Assembly (NCBI RefSeq): GCF_041260665.1
Contig: NZ_JBGCCT010000042.1
Location: 1-64,000, forward strand
DNA: 64,000 bases
DNA from: Catenulispora sp. GP43
GTDB taxonomy: Bacteria; Actinomycetota; Actinomycetes; Streptomycetales; Catenulisporaceae
Direction: 5' to 3'
In this document: positions 34,267 to 41,301 of the stretch, piece after piece
How the letters are laid out: each line of letters starts with the position of its first letter
How positions within the stretch are numbered: the first letter of the stretch is position 1
Made by a program: the position numbers and the translations under genes
The notes under the pieces: generated by a model
What the model saw: only the letters and a program-made list of their open reading frames with translations
Told to the model about the DNA's origin: nothing
Database searches by the model: none

Positions 34267-34743
34267 TCAGGCGTCGAGATCGATGAAGGCCCGCTGGTAG
34301 GGATGTGTCACCCAGGCCAACCGCTCCGGGGTCCACCTGTCCGCGAGGTCGGTCAGCGTCAGCACGCCGGCCTTGCGGACGAACCAGGCGGTCTCATACT
34401 CCCGATGCAGCACCATGTCACCGGGGACGTGGTCCAGCAGACCGAGCGAGAGCCGGATCAGGTCGTCCTGCTGGGCAGTGAGGTCCTGCCACTTGTCCAG
34501 ACGGAAGTACAGGCTCACGTCCGATGTGAAGCCGAGCGCGGCGGGGACGGTCTGCCACGGCTGGGGATGGTCGTCGCGGACCCGCAGCCAGGTGCCGTTC
34601 GCGAGGTCGAGGCCGTCGAGCAGCTGCGCCGGATCGGCATCGGGACCGAGCAACGCCAGATCGCGGGCGACGGCCGCGACCGACTCCACGAGGGCGGAGG
34701 CGGGTCTGCCCGCTGTGATCTGCACGGTGAACTCGATCGCCAC
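34267..34743 (-). CDS. SitI3-like protein
   Basis: This 158-residue protein opens MAIEFTVQITAGRPASALVE. It then has TSDVSLYFRLDKWQDLTAQQ, HVPGDMVLHREYETAWFVRK and AGVLTLTD. This layout of an N-terminal two-strand element, F-R-L-x-K, and GDMVL plus a final W-x-V-R-K strand matches SitI3-type immunity proteins described in Myxococcus. Actinobacterial homologues occur without a recognisable toxin, as here. The match is by eye and function is not assured. It ends 28 bp from the ankyrin gene start on the same strand. Confidence 0.55.
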   Translation of the reverse strand: MAIEFTVQITAGRPASALVESVAAVARDLALLGPDADPAQLLDGLDLANGTWLRVRDDHPQPWQTVPAALGFTSDVSLYFRLDKWQDLTAQQDDLIRLSLGLLDHVPGDMVLHREYETAWFVRKAGVLTLTDLADRWTPERLAWVTHPYQRAFIDLDA

Positions 34744-34796
34744 GGTCGCCGATTCTAGGGAAAAACTGTCCTGACCGGCAGCTACGCTCTCCGACC

Positions 34797-35285
34797 ATGG
34801 GTGTGTTACACGACTACTTCCGAGCGCCCGACGCGACCACGGCCATCGCCTGGGCCGTGACCTCCGACACCGGGCTCGACGATCACGGCGCCGACTGGTT
34901 CGACGCCAAGGGGCTCGACGTGCACGTCGTGGTCGGGCAGTTGGTGGCGTTCGCCGAGGGGGTGCCGTTCCACGTCGAGCGGGACACGGGGCCGCGGCTG
35001 GTGTGGCCGGATCAGGAGGCGTGGCCCTACGGGGAGGTGCGGCCCGGCGAGGAGTCGCCGTGGGACGGCGGGCTGCTGCTGGAGATGATGCCGGAGGCGT
35101 GGGTGGCGACGCTGGCCTCGGTGAGCGACGATCACGTGCCGATGCTCGCCGCGCAGTGGATGGAGATCCCCGAGGTCACGTTCGACGACTTCGCCGATGC
35201 CAAGGGTGCCGTCGAGCAGTTCCGGGCGCTGGCCCGGCGGACTCGCGGGCACGGGCACGGCGTGTTCGTCCGGACCATCATCTAG
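34797..35285 (+). CDS. hypothetical acidic protein
   Basis: This 162-residue soluble acidic protein starts MGVLHDYFRAPDATTAIAWA. The MxxLxDYFxAPD opening recurs in a family of actinobacterial proteins of unknown function, but I cannot name it. It has WPYGEVRPGEESPWDGGLLL in the middle and ends in RTRGHGHGVFVRTII. It is divergent from the SitI3-like gene, 53 bp away. Its TAG stop shares the CTAG tetranucleotide with the convergent TROVE gene. Confidence 0.6.
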   Translation: MGVLHDYFRAPDATTAIAWAVTSDTGLDDHGADWFDAKGLDVHVVVGQLVAFAEGVPFHVERDTGPRLVWPDQEAWPYGEVRPGEESPWDGGLLLEMMPEAWVATLASVSDDHVPMLAAQWMEIPEVTFDDFADAKGAVEQFRALARRTRGHGHGVFVRTII

Positions 35286-36976
35286 CCGGTCGGCATCGGG
35301 CCGAGGGCGTCCGGGCTCCACGGCCACTGCCCGTCCCCGCCCGCCTCGATGAACGGGATCAGCCGGAACGCGGCGTCGCTGAGGCCGCCGAAGGTGTAGC
35401 GCCGCGGGCCGGGTGCGGCGTGCCCGAACGCGTAGCCGACGAGGTTCCAGGTGTAGACCGGGACGTCGGCCGGGACCGGGGCCAGGATGTCGCGCCCCGA
35501 CGGGTACGCCTGCTCGTCGGTGATGATGACGACGCGGTCGTGCCCCGCATAGTGCGCCTCGACCGCTGCCGCCGTGTTGGTGCCGCCGCATTCGGTGAAG
35601 CGGCCGACGGTCTCCAGGACCGAGTCCCGCGGACCCGCCTTGATCCGCTTGCTGCCGGTACCGAACTCCACGAGGTCCGCGGCCTCCGACCGCAGGGCTA
35701 GCGCGGTGCCGAAGACGGCGGCGGCGTCGGCCCGGGTCAGCTCGGTCGGCCCCTCGGTGGTGAAGAACATCGAACCGGAGCGGTCCACCAGGACCAGGGT
35801 GCGGCCGGGCAGCGAGGGCACGTTGCCCAGCGAGTGCCCCAGCGCGGTCTCCAGAGCACGGCTCCAGCGGGCGCCGTCGGCGTGCCGGTACGCGGCCAGG
35901 AAACGGAACGGGAACTGCCGCGACCGGACGACCTCGTCACGGTCGCAGAGCCGCCGCACCACCTCGGCCGTCGCCGCCTCGCCGATCCCGGCCTCGTCGA
36001 AGTTCCGCAGGTTGCGGACCAGCGCCATCGCCCCCATCGACGGGATGACGGCCTCCCACGCCCCGGCGTCGAGCGGTCCTTGCAGCCACCCGGCCAGGGA
36101 CTCCCATGTCATCCCGGCCGCGGCCAGCACCGCGGCGGCGTCGGGGGCGTCCACCACCGCGCGCCGCTCGGCCGTGGGCACCGCCATCAGCGCGTGGTGC
36201 GCGACGAAGAGCTCGGAGTCCGCGGGCGGCGTCGCCCGCTTCGGGTGGTGCCGCCGGGCCAGCGCATAGCGGAAGACGTCGGCCTGCCAGGGGCGCTCCG
36301 GGTCCGGCGTGGGATGCGTCAGCTCCAGGACGTCGCCGAACCGGAAGGAAGCCGAAGCGGTGTCGTACTTCAGCAGCGCGCGCCCCGTGTACAGCCGGCG
36401 GACCGCGTCGGCGACGCCACGCTTCACGGGCATCGGCAGCCGCCGCCCGTAGTGGGTGGTCCAGTACTCCAGGAACTCCCCCGGCTCATCCGCACGCTGA
36501 AGCACGGCCGAGACGGCCTGCCGGGAGTGGCCGTGCTGCCCCGCCTGTTGCCGGGCGTGCACGAATTCCGCAGCGCCGATAAGGGAAGTCGTTCGCATGG
36601 TGCCCACGCCGCGCAGCCAGCGCAGCAGGCCGACGGTCCACTCCGGATCCGTCAGCGCCTGTTCCCGGATCAGCCGCTGGAAGCGCCGTTCGCGGGTGTC
36701 GGCCCCCTCGTAGTACGTCGGCCGGCCGGCCATGTTCGCGGCGGCGAGCAGGAAGAGCTCTGCCTTGGGGTCCCGCAAGTACACCGCCCCGCCCGAGTGG
36801 GGCCGCATGCACCGGAGTTCCTGTCGGATCTTCTCGGCGTCCCAGGTGGGGCGCACCATCTCGGCGCCGCGGGCCTGTTGCCAGGGTGCCAGCCGGCGCA
36901 CCACGAGTTCGGCGGCGTCGTCCTTGATCTCGTCGCGGGTGGCGGTCTTCATCTGCTGGCGGTTGAACCGGGGCAT
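35282..36976 (-). CDS. rsr: Ro60/TROVE-domain protein with C-terminal vWA domain
   Basis: This 564-residue protein is homologous to the Ro60 autoantigen and bacterial Rsr. Residues 1-370 form the helical TROVE ring (RFQRLIREQALTDPEWTVGL, then LRWLRGVGTMRTTSLIGAAE, and KRGVADAVRRLYTGRALLKY). Residues 390-560 form a vWA domain with MIDAS motif DRSGSM (398-403). Ro proteins bind Y RNAs and defective RNAs, and in some bacteria link them to exonucleases. AGGAGA precedes ATG 36976. A structured element lies upstream. Its stop overlaps that of the convergent 34797-35285 gene. Confidence 0.92.
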   Translation of the reverse strand: MPRFNRQQMKTATRDEIKDDAAELVVRRLAPWQQARGAEMVRPTWDAEKIRQELRCMRPHSGGAVYLRDPKAELFLLAAANMAGRPTYYEGADTRERRFQRLIREQALTDPEWTVGLLRWLRGVGTMRTTSLIGAAEFVHARQQAGQHGHSRQAVSAVLQRADEPGEFLEYWTTHYGRRLPMPVKRGVADAVRRLYTGRALLKYDTASASFRFGDVLELTHPTPDPERPWQADVFRYALARRHHPKRATPPADSELFVAHHALMAVPTAERRAVVDAPDAAAVLAAAGMTWESLAGWLQGPLDAGAWEAVIPSMGAMALVRNLRNFDEAGIGEAATAEVVRRLCDRDEVVRSRQFPFRFLAAYRHADGARWSRALETALGHSLGNVPSLPGRTLVLVDRSGSMFFTTEGPTELTRADAAAVFGTALALRSEAADLVEFGTGSKRIKAGPRDSVLETVGRFTECGGTNTAAAVEAHYAGHDRVVIITDEQAYPSGRDILAPVPADVPVYTWNLVGYAFGHAAPGPRRYTFGGLSDAAFRLIPFIEAGGDGQWPWSPDALGPMPTG

Positions 36977-37019
36977 CAGGGGTCTCCTGGGCGACGGAGT
37001 CGGACGGCCGGAAGAGACG

Positions 37020-37099
37020 GCACCTCCCGAGATCCAAATGGGGCACCGGCGAGGGTTTCTGTCAGAAGTAGCCGGGGCGCGCCGCGCAGCGGGAGGTGC
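37020..37099. ncRNA. structured element upstream of the TROVE gene, candidate Y RNA or leader
   Basis: GCACCTCCCG (37020-37029) and CGGGAGGTGC (37090-37099) pair perfectly over 10 bp around a 60-nt interior. Inside, CCGGC (37046-37050) pairs with GCCGG (37071-37075), enclosing TTC/GAA with a 5-nt loop. The element lies 44 bp from the TROVE start. Bacterial Y RNAs are often encoded beside their Ro gene and close with a terminal stem. I do not see the tRNA-like T-loop of YrlA RNAs, and strand cannot be set from folding. It may instead be a 5' leader structure. Confidence 0.4.
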
Positions 37100-37167
37100 G
37101 GCAGCAGACGCTACTCGGCCGGGCCCGACAGGCATCTGAATTAATCGCGACCGCCCTCGAGCTCTTA

Positions 37168-37183
37168 TGTAGTGCCCACTACA
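37168..37183. promoter_or_regulatory. operator copy 1 upstream of alpha/beta hydrolase
   Basis: TGTAGTGCCCACTACA is a perfect inverted repeat (TGTAGT, 4-bp spacer, ACTACA). It shares half-sites with the second copy 36 bp downstream. It lies in the gap between the divergent TROVE and hydrolase genes. Confidence 0.65.
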
Positions 37184-37203
37184 GAACATGGTACGGTTTC
37201 TTC

Positions 37204-37219
37204 TGTAGCGAGCACTACA
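37204..37219. promoter_or_regulatory. operator copy 2 upstream of alpha/beta hydrolase
   Basis: TGTAGCGAGCACTACA has arms TGTAG and CTACA around a 6-bp centre, and matches copy 1 at the outer positions. It ends 21 bp before ATG 37241, so it probably overlaps the hydrolase promoter or transcription start. Confidence 0.65.
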
Positions 37220-37240
37220 AATACTTGTGAGGGGACTTCC

Positions 37241-38044
37241 ATGTCTGCCATCAGCACGCTCCACGCCCCCGAGCCCGTCCTGGCCCGCACCGTCGGCGGC
37301 ACCGGTCCCGGCCTGCTGCTGGCGCACGGCGCCGGCGGCAGCGTCGCGCTGAACTACGGCCCGATCCTGGAGGGCCTGGGCGCCGGGCACACCGTGGTCG
37401 GGATCGACTACCCGGGGACCGGCCGCTCGCCGCGCGCCGACGGTCCGCTGAGCGTCGACTTCCTGGCCGACCAGCTGATCGCCGCCGCCGACGCCGAAGG
37501 GCTGGAGCGCTTCGCGCTGGCCGGGTTCTCCCTCGGCGGGCCGGTCGCGATCCGGACGGCGGCCAAGCATCCGGACCGCGTCAGCGCCCTGATCCTCACC
37601 GCGACGTTCGCGCACCGGGACGCGCGCCTGGACCTGGCCGCGAAGCTGTGGGGCGAGTTGTACGAGGCCGGCGACGCCGTCCGGCTGGCGGAGTTCCTGA
37701 CGCTGGCCGCGTTCAGCGCCGAGACGCTGGGGGCCATGCCGGAGCCGCGGCTGCGGGCCGCGATCGAGGGGCTGGCCCAGCTCATCCCGGCCGGCACGCC
37801 GGAGCACGTGGACCTGGTCCGGCGCGCCGACGTGCGCGGGGACCTGGCCTGGGTCACCGCGCCGACGCTGGTCGTCTCGACCACCGCCGACCCGCTGGTG
37901 TCCCCGAGCCTGCACGAGGAGCTGGCGGTGAAGATCGCCGGGGCCCGCCTGGCCCGCATCGCCACCGGCCATCTGCCGTTCGCCGAGCGGCCCGCGGAGT
38001 GGCTGGGGCTGATCACCGGGTTCCTGGCCGAGCACTCGGTCTGA
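37241..38044 (+). CDS. alpha/beta hydrolase
   Basis: This 267-residue enzyme has the alpha/beta hydrolase fold. It has the oxyanion segment LLLAHGAGGSVALNYGPI, GIDYPGTGRSPRAD, the nucleophile elbow GFSLGG (Ser near residue 96), a late Asp after VVSTTADPLV, and the catalytic His in IATGHLPFAERP. Substrate is not evident. AGGGGA lies 6 bp before ATG 37241. Two matching palindromes upstream show tight control by an unlinked regulator. A 16-bp tandem repeat starts at its stop codon. Confidence 0.9.
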   Translation: MSAISTLHAPEPVLARTVGGTGPGLLLAHGAGGSVALNYGPILEGLGAGHTVVGIDYPGTGRSPRADGPLSVDFLADQLIAAADAEGLERFALAGFSLGGPVAIRTAAKHPDRVSALILTATFAHRDARLDLAAKLWGELYEAGDAVRLAEFLTLAAFSAETLGAMPEPRLRAAIEGLAQLIPAGTPEHVDLVRRADVRGDLAWVTAPTLVVSTTADPLVSPSLHEELAVKIAGARLARIATGHLPFAERPAEWLGLITGFLAEHSV

Positions 38045-38120
38045 GAGGCACTCGGTCTGAGGGGCGCTCGGCCTGAGGGGCGCTCGGCCTGAGGGGCGCT
38101 CGGCCTGAGGGGCGCTCGGC
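38041..38120. repeat. 16-bp tandem repeat x5 starting at the hydrolase stop codon
   Basis: CTGAGAGGCACTCGGT (38041-38056) is followed by four near-identical CTGAGGGGCGCTCGGC units ending at 38120. The TGA of the first unit is the stop of the hydrolase, and the last coding bases (GCACTCGGT) resemble the repeat unit, so the array seems to have grown from the gene end. Confidence 0.9.
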
Positions 38121-38201
38121 CGGGCTGTCCACGAAGGCTGAGCCAGCGGGGCTGAGCCGCGGGGGTGCTCAGCCGCGCTCAGCCCTTCCGGCGCCCGCGC
38201 C

Positions 38202-39593
38202 TCAGTGGTGGAACGCCGTGTGCTCCGCGTCCGGAAGAGGCTCGGTCAGCTTCTCCAGGTAGGCGACCGCGTCCTCGATGTCCCGCAGGAGGTTGGCGGC
38301 CAGGTCCATGCTCATCCCGTTGCGGATCACGACGCGCTGCACGACGGTCTCGGACAGGTTGTCGGGCAGCGGATAGGCCGGGACCAGCCAGCCCTTCATC
38401 CGCAGCCGGTCGGAGACGTCGTACAGCGTCCAGTTCGCGGTGTGGCCGGGCTTCTGGCGCCAGGCGAAGACGGGGATGTCGGAGGCGTCGTTCATCAGCT
38501 CGAAGGCCGGCATCGCGCCGATGCGGTCGGCGAGGTAGCGCGCGACCTCCTGCGACGCCTTCTGGACCTCGCGGTACCCCATGCGTCCCAGGCGCAGGAA
38601 CTGGAAGTACTGGACCAGCACCTGCGCGGCCGGGCGCGAGAAGTTCAGGGCGAACGTCGGCATGTCGCCGCCGAGGTAGCTCACCTTGAAGATCAGGCTC
38701 TCCGGCAGCAGGTCCAGGTCCCGCCACAGGATCCAGCCGAGGCCCGGGTTGACGAGTCCGTACTTGTGGCCGGAGGTGTTGATGGAGGCCACGCGCGGGA
38801 CCCGGAAGTCCCATTCCAGGCTCGGCTGCAGGAACGGCGCGACCATCGCGCCGGAGGCGCCGTCGACGTGGATCGGGATGTCCAGGCCGGTCTCGCGCTG
38901 GATCTCGTCCAGGGCCCGGCTGACCTTCAGCACCGGCTCGTACACCCCGGTGTAGGTGACGCCGAGGATGCTGACCACGCCGATGGTGTTCTCGTCGACG
39001 TAGGACCTCAGGTCCGTGCCGTCGAGCGTCATGTGCTCCTCGGTGATCGGCACGTAGCGCGGCTCGACGTCCCAGTAGTTGCAGAACTTCTCCCACACGA
39101 CCTGCACCGCCGAGCTCATCACCAGATTCGGCCGGTCTGTCGGCTTGCCGGCCGCCCGCCGCGCCTCCTGCCAGCGCCGCTTGAGGGCCAGGCCGCCGAG
39201 CATGCAGGCCTCGGAGGAGCCGATGGTCGAGCAGCCGACGGCCCGCGTGGGGTCCGGCGCGTGCCACAGATCGGCCAGGATCCGCCAGCACCGCTCCTCG
39301 ATGGCCGCGGTGCTCGGGTACTCGTCCTTGTCGATCATGTTCTTGTCGAAGGCTTCGAGGTACAGCCGGCGGGCCTGGTCGTCCAGCCAGGTGCCGACGA
39401 AGGTCGCCAGGTTCAGCCGCGCGTTGCCGTCGAGCATGGCCTCGTCGTGCACCACCTGGTAGGCGGTCTCCGGCAGCATCGGCATGTCGGCCAGCCGGGT
39501 CCGGGGCCGGCTGCGCAGCTCGCCGGGCCGGGCGAACAGCGGGTTGACGTCCACGTCGCCGCTCAGATCACGTTCGCTGCGGTGGTGCGGCAT
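38202..39593 (-). CDS. gad: glutamate decarboxylase
   Basis: This 463-residue PLP enzyme converts glutamate to GABA and CO2. It matches GadA/B-type enzymes: GCSTIGSSEACMLGGLALKR, HVDGASGAMVAPFL, and the PLP-lysine motif SINTSGHKYG. The C-terminal part (FELMNDASDIPVFAW) is also typical. GGAGGGG lies before ATG 39593. No GABA antiporter is adjacent, so a complete acid-resistance pair is not seen here. The role may be acid or redox balance, or GABA metabolism. Confidence 0.95.
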   Translation of the reverse strand: MPHHRSERDLSGDVDVNPLFARPGELRSRPRTRLADMPMLPETAYQVVHDEAMLDGNARLNLATFVGTWLDDQARRLYLEAFDKNMIDKDEYPSTAAIEERCWRILADLWHAPDPTRAVGCSTIGSSEACMLGGLALKRRWQEARRAAGKPTDRPNLVMSSAVQVVWEKFCNYWDVEPRYVPITEEHMTLDGTDLRSYVDENTIGVVSILGVTYTGVYEPVLKVSRALDEIQRETGLDIPIHVDGASGAMVAPFLQPSLEWDFRVPRVASINTSGHKYGLVNPGLGWILWRDLDLLPESLIFKVSYLGGDMPTFALNFSRPAAQVLVQYFQFLRLGRMGYREVQKASQEVARYLADRIGAMPAFELMNDASDIPVFAWRQKPGHTANWTLYDVSDRLRMKGWLVPAYPLPDNLSETVVQRVVIRNGMSMDLAANLLRDIEDAVAYLEKLTEPLPDAEHTAFHH

Positions 39594-39682
39594 GTGTGCC
39601 CCTCCTTGAGAACCGGCTCCCGAACAACGCTCTCCCGCACTGCCGGACCCGGCAAACCCTACGGCGCGAGCGCGGACAAGGC

Positions 39683-39715
39683 AGGACCCCGGGCCGTGGT
39701 ACGGCCCGGGGTCCT
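39683..39715 (-). terminator. strong hairpin terminator after the chaplin gene
   Basis: AGGACCCCGGGCCGT (39683-39697), a GGT loop and ACGGCCCGGGGTCCT (39701-39715) form a 15-bp perfect stem, 16 bp beyond the chaplin stop. There is no T-run, as is common for actinobacterial terminators. Confidence 0.75.
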
Positions 39716-39731
39716 GGGGAGCGTCAGCGCG

Positions 39732-39965
39732 TCAGCGGTTGACGCAGACGGTGTCGGAAGTGCTGAGCAGCGCCGAAAGGAACCCGACGTTGTCGCCACA
39801 GTGGTTGATCGGGACGTTGATCGGGATCTGAATGTTGTTGCCGGACAGCATTCCGGGCGAGTCGATGGCCCCGCCGACGGCACCCGCGCCCGAGGCGGAG
39901 GCCGTGCCCGCCGCGCCCAGGATGGAGAACGCGGCGACCGCCACGGCGACGAGAGTCTTGCGCAT
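39732..39965 (-). CDS. short chaplin
   Basis: This 77-residue secreted protein has a Sec signal peptide (MRKTLVAVAVAAFSILGAAG, cleavage after ASA) and a single chaplin domain of about 50 residues: SPGMLSGNNIQIPINVPINH, then CGDNVGFLSALLSTSDTVCV. Two Cys, as in the longer-type chaplins, would form a disulfide. Chaplins assemble into amyloid-like films that let aerial hyphae break surface tension. GGGAG is 8 bp before ATG 39965. A strong terminator follows, so it is a monocistronic unit. No sortase motif is present. Confidence 0.9.
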   Translation of the reverse strand: MRKTLVAVAVAAFSILGAAGTASASGAGAVGGAIDSPGMLSGNNIQIPINVPINHCGDNVGFLSALLSTSDTVCVNR

Positions 39966-40091
39966 GATTGAAGCTCCCTGACGTTTGAAAGTACTAACCA
40001 CGCAAGCTCTACCCTTTCCGACTATCCCTCGTAAACCGGACTACATCTTCCGAGCGATGGGCCCCTGAAAAGTCACCCATACGGACGGATC

Positions 40092-40771
40092 TCAATGGGA
40101 CGCCGCCAACTCCGGGGCGGCCGTCCCGGCCGGTTCCACCAGCGGCTCCCCCGCCGGCTTCATCACCAGCACCAGCACCGCCAGCCCGGCGAAGACGACG
40201 GCGGAGATGACACCGTTGACGTGCAGGCCGGCGGTGAACGCCGCACGCGCCGTGTGCAACGTCGCAGACGCCTGCTCCGGGCTTTGACGGCTGCCCGCGG
40301 CCAGCGCGCCGGCCAGGGAATCGGAGGTGCCGTGGGCGCGCGCCCGGTAGACGACGGCAGCCGCGGCGCCCAGCAGTCCCAGCCCGAGGGATACGCCCAA
40401 GTAGTTGCCGGTCTCGGACATGGAGGCGGCGCTTCCGGCCCGCTCGGGCGGGACGCTGCCGACCACCAGGCCGGTCCGCATTGATACAGCGTCGCGAAGC
40501 GACTCCTTAACGGGCGGTGGTGGGAGGCGGGCGGGGAAACAGCGGGCCGGTGCCGAAAGCCAGGACCGCAATGCCGGCTATCAGCAGCAGCAGCGTGCCC
40601 GGGCCGTCCACGGCGGTCAGGAGCAGTCCGCCGACCGCCGACACCGCCAGGCCGCCGGCGATCGCGGTCGGCTGCTTCAGACGGCGGGTCAGCGCCGGTC
40701 ACGTCCATCGCGACCAGCAGCGTGGGCAGCATGAGCAGGACCAGCCCCAACCAGGCCCGGTTGACTCGCAT
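40092..40771 (-). pseudogene. decayed DHA2-type MFS transporter
   Basis: The start codes for MRVNRAWLGLVLLMLPTLLV followed by AMDVT, the first-helix signature of DHA2 exporters. After this the frame shifts and jumps to a late-helix segment (LKQPTAIAGGLAVSAVGGLL, then LIAGIAVLAFGTGPLFP), which runs into a stop. A further shifted frame gives VVGSVPPERAGSAASMSETG, typical of the last third of the same family. About 300 residues (helices 2 to 10) are missing. The remnant is about 680 bp long and is non-functional. Confidence 0.75.
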
Positions 40772-40929
40772 CTGAGATCACTCCTCGTCTCGACGCTTTC
40801 ACCGGGGAGTCGGAGCGGCCCGCGGATTCTCGACGCCTTTCCGGCGCAGGATGTCAAGAACGCCCCGGCGGCTCCGACACCTGGATGAGAGGGCCCCCGC
40901 CGGGCGCCCCCGACACGAGGAGTGACGAG

Positions 40930-41301
40930 ATGAAGTTCCTGATCAGCATGCACATCAACCCCGCCGTGCTGGACGCGCTGACCGAGGAGGAGATGGCCGG
41001 GATCGGCGAGGGACACGGCCGGTTCATCCAGACCCTGAAGGACTCCGGGGAGCTGATCGTGACCCAGGCCCTGGTCGACCCGTCGCAGGCGGCCGTGGTG
41101 CGGGTCCGCAACGGCCAGCCGGTCGTGACCGACGGCCCGTTCCTGGAGGCCAAGGAGTACCTCGGCGGCTTCTACCTGGTCGACGTCGAGGACAAGGCCC
41201 GGGCAATCGAGCTGGCCGCGCAGATCCCGGACACCGCGATCGAGGGTCTGGGCGTGGAGGTCCGGCAGGTCATGTTCTCCGATGGACAATTGGAGGCATG
41301 A
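40930..41301 (+). CDS. YCII-related (DGPF) protein
   Basis: This 123-residue protein is a typical YCII/DGPF family member: KFLISMHINPAVLDALTEEE, then VVRVRNGQPVVTDGPFLEAK, EYLGGFYLVDVEDKARAIEL and a C-terminal VEVRQVM. DGPF proteins are partners of ECF42 sigma factors and may act as sensors or enzymes. It overlaps the sigma gene start by four bases (ATGA, 41298-41301), the normal arrangement. Function is otherwise unknown. Confidence 0.92.
   Translation: MKFLISMHINPAVLDALTEEEMAGIGEGHGRFIQTLKDSGELIVTQALVDPSQAAVVRVRNGQPVVTDGPFLEAKEYLGGFYLVDVEDKARAIELAAQIPDTAIEGLGVEVRQVMFSDGQLEA

Noticed and set aside
37168-37219. Y RNA formed by the GTAGTG/CACTAC arms
   Set aside because: The arms resemble part of animal Y RNA stems, but each is a compact 16-bp palindrome repeated twice at promoter spacing, as in operators.
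35282-38035. A very long minus-strand open frame that extends the TROVE protein by about 350 residues upstream
   Set aside because: The extension is antisense to a real hydrolase, crosses two operators and the structured element, and ATG 36976 has a good ribosome site. In high-GC DNA such antisense openness is common.
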